DNA of 64,000 nt from Halorussus lipolyticus (lineage in GTDB: Archaea > Halobacteriota > Halobacteria > Halobacteriales > Haladaptataceae): assembly GCF_029338375.1 (NCBI RefSeq), contig NZ_CP119804.1, positions 3,058,955 through 3,122,954 of the forward strand. Reading direction: 5' to 3'. Positions 59,601-64,000 of the stretch are shown in pieces. A program made the translations under genes and the position numbers. The first letter of the stretch is position 1; the number at the start of each line of letters is the position of its first letter. The notes beneath the pieces were generated by a model. It saw only the letters and a program-made list of their open reading frames with translations, did no database searches and was not told the origin of the DNA.

Positions 59601-59623
59601 AGTTTGTAATTTCCCCTGTTGTA

Positions 59624-59790
59624 GTAAGACGGCACGCGACTTCCCACGCGTCCTGTCTTACGGCGTGTCACCCCGGAACACGGGCGTTTCAGCCGGTTCG
59701 GGGTGATGGTGTAAGACGACCGTCTTACGCGGGAGTATCCACATAGTCAGAGCTTAAATAATTAACGGCGGGTGTAAAACGATGTCTTAC
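59624..59790. promoter_or_regulatory. Operator cluster GTAAGACG in the cdrS-ftsZ2 control region
   Basis: A perfect palindrome GTAAGACGACCGTCTTAC (59711-59728) lies just downstream of the predicted TATA box. Further copies of the half-site occur as GTAAGACGG (59624-59632), TGTCTTACGG (59654-59663) and GTAAAACGATGTCTTAC (59774-59790, overlapping the cdrL stop). A likely binding array for the RHH proteins CdrL/CdrS. Confidence 0.65.
59753..59765 (-). promoter_or_regulatory. TATA-like box of cdrS-ftsZ2 (TTAATTATTTAAG on the minus strand)
   Basis: This AT-rich element lies 153 bases before the cdrS ATG. Transcription start is predicted near 59731, so the mRNA would carry a ~130-base leader, and the palindrome 59711-59728 would cover the start site. 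Confidence 0.5.
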
Positions 59791-60398
59791 GCCCGGTCGA
59801 GAACATCTGCTGTCGGAGTCCTGCGGCCGCAACTCGGGCAGAAACCCCAGTCGGACCGCACTTCGTCGCCGCACTCGCAGAACACTCGGCGGGCGGCTTT
59901 TTCGCCGCAGTTGGGGCAGTACACGTGGTCGTCGGACAGCGACTCGCCGCACTGACCGCACGACTGGTCTTCCGAGATGGCCTCCGGCGCGTCTGCCCGC
60001 GGTTTCCCGGCGTCTGCGGTCGATTCGGCCCCGCGGCGGTCCGTCCGCTCGGTGTCGGACACTCGTCCGCGCTCGACTTCGCTCTCGGCGCTCGTTCGGA
60101 CCGGCGCGTCGGTTTCGAGATTGACGTTGACCGTCACGTCCTGCGGTCGCTGGTTCGTCTGCGCTCGGTCTCGCTGTCGTGACTCGCGTTCGGCGAGTCG
60201 CTCGGCCACGAGTTCGTCCACCCGTTCCGCGAGGAGGGCGTCGAGGCTTCCGTCCCGCGCTTCGGTCGCGGGGGACTCCTCGCCGGCGCGGTCGAGGTAC
60301 TCCCGAAGCGCCTCGCGCATGACCTCGCTCTTGGAGGCGTCGAGGGCCTCGATTTGCTCCACGAGGTCGTCGTCCGCGCGGAAGGTGATTTTACTCAT
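59787..60398 (-). CDS. cdrL: Cell-division regulator CdrL (RHH plus zinc ribbons)
   Basis: 203 residues. N-terminal RHH domain MSKITFRADDDLVEQIEALDASKSEVMREALREYLDRAG. A long charged linker follows. Two zinc ribbons close the protein: CGQCGESLSDDHVYCPNCG and CECGDEVRSDWGFCPSCG, eight cysteines in all. Located upstream of cdrS-ftsZ2, as the large partner CdrL known to bind the cdrS promoter. Its stop overlaps an imperfect operator copy. Confidence 0.88.
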   Translation of the reverse strand: MSKITFRADDDLVEQIEALDASKSEVMREALREYLDRAGEESPATEARDGSLDALLAERVDELVAERLAERESRQRDRAQTNQRPQDVTVNVNLETDAPVRTSAESEVERGRVSDTERTDRRGAESTADAGKPRADAPEAISEDQSCGQCGESLSDDHVYCPNCGEKAARRVFCECGDEVRSDWGFCPSCGRRTPTADVLDRA

Positions 60399-60710
60399 GG
60401 CGCTGTTCGTCTGGGCTAAGATGCTCCTCGTATTTCAAACTATGGCTCCGACGACTGGAGCGTCCGACGAGCGACGGGTGTGAGGTTGGGTCGGGTCCTC
60501 GGCGAAAGACGTGTTTACGTTTCTTATCAACAACTATTTCTATGTTAAATATGGGTTTGTGTTTCTCATGCCGCCGAGCGCGCACGCGCGGTCTGTCTAC
60601 ACTCCGTCGGTCCGGCCCGTCGGACGAGGATGTGATTCGCTGGACGGTGCCACGCTCCCATCGAATAATAACCCTTAAGTCCGACAGGCCTCCTACGTAA
60701 AACTGCGTGC
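60399..60710. other. Spacer between cdrL and tRNA-Tyr
   Basis: 312 bases. It holds the cdrL promoter (AT-rich GTATTTCAAACTATG near 60429), an AT-rich patch at 60515-60570 and, just upstream of the tRNA, AATAATAACCCTTAAG (60664-60679), the likely tRNA promoter. No gene seen, and no GTAAGACG site upstream of cdrL. Confidence 0.55.
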
Positions 60711-60784
60711 CCGCCCTTAGCTCAGACTGGTAGAGCAGTCGACTGTAGATCGACTTGCCCCCCGTTCAAATCGGGGAGGGCGGA
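60711..60784 (+). tRNA. tRNA-Tyr (GTA anticodon)
   Basis: A 74-base cloverleaf: acceptor stem CCGCCCT/AGGGCGG with discriminator A, D-stem GCTC/GAGC, anticodon stem GTCGA/TCGAC with loop CTGTAGA (anticodon GTA), T-stem CCCCG/CGGGG with loop TTCAAAT. No intron. CCA is not encoded. Confidence 0.96.
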
Positions 60785-61076
60785 CTGATTTTCTCGGAAC
60801 AACGTGAGCGAGCGACGAGCGTAGCGAGGTGCGAGTGAACCGTCCCCAGAAATTCGCAATTCCGAGCCGATTTGAGCAGACGAGTCGCACGCCCGGAACG
60901 GCCCGAGCGAGGCCGAGGGCCTCGGAATGCGAGCGGTGAAACCGCGAGCGAAGGCCGCATGCCCGGACCGTCTCGGCGAGTTCAAACCGTTTTTCGTGCG
61001 AACGGCGTGAGCAGTCAAAAGTCAACCGACACGATTCTGCATATCTCTGAGGCTCGCCACACCAGCGACTCCCGTC

Positions 61077-62906
61077 TTACACGCCCCAGAGGAGCGCGAT
61101 GCCGAGCGTCGTCACGACCGTCAGAAGCAGTTGCAGGGGCGCGCCCACTCTCACGTAGTCGGTGAACCGGTACCCGCCGGGGCTGTAGACCATCAGGTTG
61201 GTCTGGTAGCCCATCGGCGTCATGAAGGCCGTCGAGGCCGCGAACGTCACCGCGAGGACGAAGGCGAAAGCGTTCGCACCGACCTCGTTCGCGGTGCTGA
61301 CCGCGATGGGCAGGACCAGCGCCACGCTGGCGACCGGCGTGATGAGGTTGGCTAGCAGGCCAGTCAGCAGGTAGAACAGCGCCAGCGTGGCGATTGCGGG
61401 CAGGGAGGCCGAGACAGCCGTCACGTAAGACGCCAGCAGGGCGGCGGCCCCGGTCTGCTCCATCGCGATGCCGAGCGGAATCACGCCGGCCAGCAGGAAG
61501 ATGACTTCCCAGTTCACCGCATCGTAGGCGTCCGCGGGCCGCACCACGTCGCCGACGACCATCGCCACCACGCCGCCGAGCGCCGCGATGGCGATGGGGA
61601 GCAAATCGGCCGCCGCAACCGTGATGACGCCGACCACGATGCCGATGGCGAGGAGCGCCTGCCGAACGTCGATGGGTTCGGGTTCGATGTCGAGGCCCCC
61701 GCCGACGCGCTCGGTTACGAGGAGGTCGCCCGACTCCTCCAGATGGTCTAGCCCGTTCCGGGTCGCGTGGACCAGCAGGCCGTCGCCCTCGTTCAGCACC
61801 GCGTCGGACACGTCCTCGACGACCAGATTCTCGCCGCGTCGGACCGCCAACACGGTCGCGTCGAATCGCTCGCCCATCTTGGTCTCGCCGACCGCCCGCC
61901 CGACCAGCCCCGAACCCTCGGGCACGATGACTTCGGCGAGCGTCCCCCGGCCCTCGCCAAGCGCGAGTTCCTCCTCGGTGACCTCGGCGCGGGGGAGTCG
62001 TCGCAGGCCCGACTCGTCTACGAACGCTCGGACCGTCTCGTCGTCCGCCCGGACCGTCAGCACGTCGCCGGCCTCGATTTCCCGGTCGGTCCGGGACGCG
62101 ACGAGGGTCTGGTCGCCCCGGACGACTTGGAGAATTTTCACGTCGTCGGTCCGGGCCTCGGCGACGGTCCGGCCCACCAGCGACGACGACGGCGGGACGT
62201 ACACCCGAGCCAATCGCCCCTTCAGTCCGAACTCCTCGGTCAGGTCGTGGGGCGCGATTCTGGCGGGAAGCAACCACTGGCCCACCGTCAGCAGATAGAC
62301 CGACCCGACGACCAGTACCAGCACCCCGAGGGGCGTGAACTGAAACATCGAGAAGGGCGCGCCCGCCACTCCGAGGTCGTCCGCGATGGAACTCGCCACC
62401 AGATTCGTCGCGGTCCCGACCAGCGTCAAGGTCCCGCCGAGCATCGCGGCGTACGACAGCGGAATCAGCAGTTTCGACGGCGAGGTGTGCGTCCTGTCGG
62501 CGAGGTCGGTTATCATCGGGATAAAGAGCGCGACGACCGGCGTGTTGTTGACGACGCCCGCCAGCGGTCCCGTGATGCCCACCGTCGCGGTCAGAAGCCT
62601 ATCGCGGTCCCCCTGCGTCAGGCGAGCGACCAGCACCTCCAACTGCTTCACCGCGCCGGTCTCCTCGACCCCGGCGCTCAGGATGTACATCGCCACGATG
62701 GTCACCGTCGCCGGACTCGCAAAGCCCGAGATGGCCTCGTCGGCCGAGACGTGGGTGAACTCTCGGAGGACCACCAGCGAGACCAGCACCGCCAGTGCGG
62801 TCGTGTCGGTCGGAATCTTCTCGGTGACGAACAGGGCGACCGCACCGGCCACCACCCCGAACACGACGAGTACGTCGATACTCAGCGCCGGTCCTCCCTG
62901 TAGCAT
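61077..62906 (-). CDS. SLC13-family permease with TrkA-C domains
   Basis: 609 residues. Eleven or so helices in two halves flank two cytosolic RCK_C (TrkA-C) domains at ~215-300 and ~305-395. NNTPVVALFIPMITDLADR and ITPVASVALVLPIAVSTANEVG are the substrate helices of the DASS/SLC13 (citrate/sulfate/phosphate) family. The substrate is probably an anion (sulfate, phosphate or a dicarboxylate), coupled to Na+; not determinable here. Confidence 0.88.
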   Translation of the reverse strand: MLQGGPALSIDVLVVFGVVAGAVALFVTEKIPTDTTALAVLVSLVVLREFTHVSADEAISGFASPATVTIVAMYILSAGVEETGAVKQLEVLVARLTQGDRDRLLTATVGITGPLAGVVNNTPVVALFIPMITDLADRTHTSPSKLLIPLSYAAMLGGTLTLVGTATNLVASSIADDLGVAGAPFSMFQFTPLGVLVLVVGSVYLLTVGQWLLPARIAPHDLTEEFGLKGRLARVYVPPSSSLVGRTVAEARTDDVKILQVVRGDQTLVASRTDREIEAGDVLTVRADDETVRAFVDESGLRRLPRAEVTEEELALGEGRGTLAEVIVPEGSGLVGRAVGETKMGERFDATVLAVRRGENLVVEDVSDAVLNEGDGLLVHATRNGLDHLEESGDLLVTERVGGGLDIEPEPIDVRQALLAIGIVVGVITVAAADLLPIAIAALGGVVAMVVGDVVRPADAYDAVNWEVIFLLAGVIPLGIAMEQTGAAALLASYVTAVSASLPAIATLALFYLLTGLLANLITPVASVALVLPIAVSTANEVGANAFAFVLAVTFAASTAFMTPMGYQTNLMVYSPGGYRFTDYVRVGAPLQLLLTVVTTLGIALLWGV

Positions 62907-63050
62907 CGTCCAGAGTATCGGCGAACCGGCAAGTTAGCGTTGCGGTCGGGGGACGGTCGATTCTACCGCTTTGGTCGGGCAGACCCCGAGTTCTCCGCCC
63001 GCCGCTCCGTCCCCCCGATTTTTGTCCGAATCCGTCGTGGTCGGACCAGC

Positions 63051-63566
63051 ATGGTCGAACTCTCGCCGCCCCTGCTCGCCGGCGTCGTCGTCGCACTCGT
63101 CTCGCTCAGCGCCTTCTTCTCCAGTAGCGAGACCGCAATCTTCTCGCTCCGCGTCGAGTGGATAACCGAGCGCGCGGCGACGGGCGAGCGCCGCGCCGTC
63201 CTCCTCGAACGACTCCGCGAGGACCCCCATCGGCTCCTCGTGACCCTGCTGGTCGGCAACAACCTCGTGAACGTCGCGCTGTCGAGCGTCGTGACGCTCT
63301 TTCTGACCGACGTGCTTCCGCCGGGCGCGGCCGTGACCGCCGCGACGCTCGGCGTCACGTCGCTGGTCCTCGTGTTCGGCGAAATCGTCCCCAAGTCCTA
63401 CGGACTCGGCAAGGCCGAGGAGTGGGCGCTCGCCGTGGCCCGGCCGATAGCCGTGGTTGAGCGCGTCCTCTACCCGCTGGTGGCGCTGTTCGACGCGATT
63501 ACGCGAGGCGCGAGTCGGCGACTCGGCGGCGACACCGACATCGAGGAACCGTACCTCGACGACTGA
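63051..63566 (+). CDS. CNNM/DUF21-only membrane protein
   Basis: 171 residues. LSAFFSSSETAIFSLRVEWITERAATGERRAVLLERLREDPHRLLVTLLVGNNLVNVALSSVVTLFLTDVLP is the DUF21/CNNM core (the FSSSETAIFS and VGNNLVN signatures). The usual CBS pair and CorC_HlyC domain of magnesium-efflux CNNM/CorC proteins are missing: the protein ends EEPYLDD. It may be a naturally short form or part of a split system. ATG 63051 chosen. Confidence 0.85.
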   Translation: MVELSPPLLAGVVVALVSLSAFFSSSETAIFSLRVEWITERAATGERRAVLLERLREDPHRLLVTLLVGNNLVNVALSSVVTLFLTDVLPPGAAVTAATLGVTSLVLVFGEIVPKSYGLGKAEEWALAVARPIAVVERVLYPLVALFDAITRGASRRLGGDTDIEEPYLDD

Positions 63567-63570
63567 GAGG

Positions 63571-63999
63571 TCAGGCGAAGCCGAACGACTCGGGTTCGGG
63601 CCGACCCAGCACGTCGGTCACCACCTCGTAGAGGTCCCGGACCTGCGGCCGAGGACGCCCGGTGTGGTTGCGCTCGCTCACCCACCGGTACTGGACGACG
63701 CCCTCCTCGTCCACGAAGAAGCAGGCGCGGCGCGCCCGGCGGGTGACCCCGAGTGCCCGGTAGGTCACGCCGTAGTCCTCGGCTATCGAGAGGTCGCGGT
63801 CCGAGCAGAAGGGGTAGGTCACGTCGAGGTAGTCCACGAACTCCTGATTGGTCTGGGGGTTCGCACAGTTGACGCCGACGACTTCGAGGCGGTCGTCCGT
63901 CCTGAACCAGTCGTACTCGCCGAGCGCGTGGCGCTCCGCGAACTCCTCTAACTCGAAGTTCGTCGGCTGAAACACCAGCAGAACCGCACCGTCGGATAA
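63571..63999 (-). CDS. Redoxin paralogue without active-site cysteines (partial)
   Basis: At least 143 residues; the N-terminus is cut by the right window edge. It aligns along its length with the redoxin at 36338-36871, sharing YDWF, VVGV, DYLDV/DHLGL-type segments, RARRxCF and the PESFGF/PETFGL tail. Where that protein has the SPDCIKEWC active site, this one reads ELEEFAERH: both peroxidase cysteines are gone. It cannot be a thiol peroxidase and may have a scaffolding or sensing role. The GTG at 63975 is internal, not a start. Confidence 0.85.
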   Translation of the reverse strand, partial: LSDGAVLLVFQPTNFELEEFAERHALGEYDWFRTDDRLEVVGVNCANPQTNQEFVDYLDVTYPFCSDRDLSIAEDYGVTYRALGVTRRARRACFFVDEEGVVQYRWVSERNHTGRPRPQVRDLYEVVTDVLGRPEPESFGFA

Positions 64000-64000
64000 G

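Noticed and set aside
60785-61076. Attachment site or integrated element at tRNA-Tyr
   Set aside because: No duplicated tRNA 3' end, integrase gene or phage gene follows; the next gene is a permease.

Overview
The window is a GC-rich chromosomal segment from a halophilic archaeon (class Halobacteria). The evidence is a strongly acidic proteome, haloarchaeal-type Tat/lipobox secretion signals, a bacteriorhodopsin-lycopene cyclase-Brp operon, a cdrL-cdrS-ftsZ2 division operon, a Sec61-beta/SecG gene, eukaryote-like L15e and RIO2 genes, and many leaderless genes with TATA-like boxes 24-31 bases upstream. The genus cannot be fixed from sequence alone. I see no rRNA, CRISPR array, complete insertion sequence or prophage. 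One tRNA (Tyr) is present. The segment looks like core chromosome with small accessory patches.

Layout. 1-8.6 kb: two M32 carboxypeptidase paralogues (the first cut by the window edge) flanking a Tat lipoprotein and a DUF457-type membrane protein; thioredoxin; a secG gene of only 54 codons; pdxT; a bifunctional-nuclease gene overlapping hisE; a repeat-bearing spacer; then an ASCH protein, two small membrane proteins and an AIR-synthase-like gene. 8.9-16.1 kb: a nine-gene, mostly overlapping Mrp-type Na+/H+ antiporter operon. 16.1-30.2 kb: nucS, regulators, mutS, thioredoxin and DsbA-like proteins, a low-GC pair of unknown genes, a tetracysteine membrane protein, a VIT1-like transporter, a Gfo/Idh/MocA dehydrogenase, doxX, ubaA and rpl15e with a structured leader.

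30.5-42 kb: DUF1328, secreted Tat proteins including a tandem paralogous pair, rio2, a decayed PEBP gene beside a TTTAGG-N4-CCTAAA palindrome, a lipoate-ligase-family gene, a redoxin, endonuclease IV, a methyltransferase, a tandem Usp protein and an M29 aminopeptidase. 43-48.1 kb: a sulfane-sulfur island consisting of a cysteine-bearing HTH regulator, a TauE/SafE exporter, a 49-residue membrane protein, two YeeE/YedE half-proteins and a rhodanese-metallo-beta-lactamase fusion, with TusA and DsrE-like genes transcribed divergently. A perfect palindrome lies in the divergent promoter region.

48.6-53.2 kb: a minus-strand set (BchC-like dehydrogenase, 6-pyruvoyl-tetrahydropterin-synthase-like protein, glycosyltransferase, methyltransferase) that looks like a small-molecule pathway of unknown product. 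53.5-56.4 kb: bop, lycopene cyclase and brp, which make the opsin and convert lycopene to beta-carotene and then to retinal. 56.9-64 kb: ncsA (tRNA thiolation), ftsZ2 with its regulators cdrS and cdrL and a cluster of GTAAGACG palindromes, tRNA-Tyr, an SLC13/TrkA-C permease, a CNNM-only membrane protein, and a redoxin paralogue that has lost both active-site cysteines and is cut by the window end.

The most interesting signals are the repeated palindromes in the cdr-ftsZ2 control region, the three-hairpin leader of rpl15e, the palindrome and cysteine-bearing regulator of the sulfur island, and the uncharacterised PTPS/dehydrogenase/glycosyltransferase/methyltransferase cluster.
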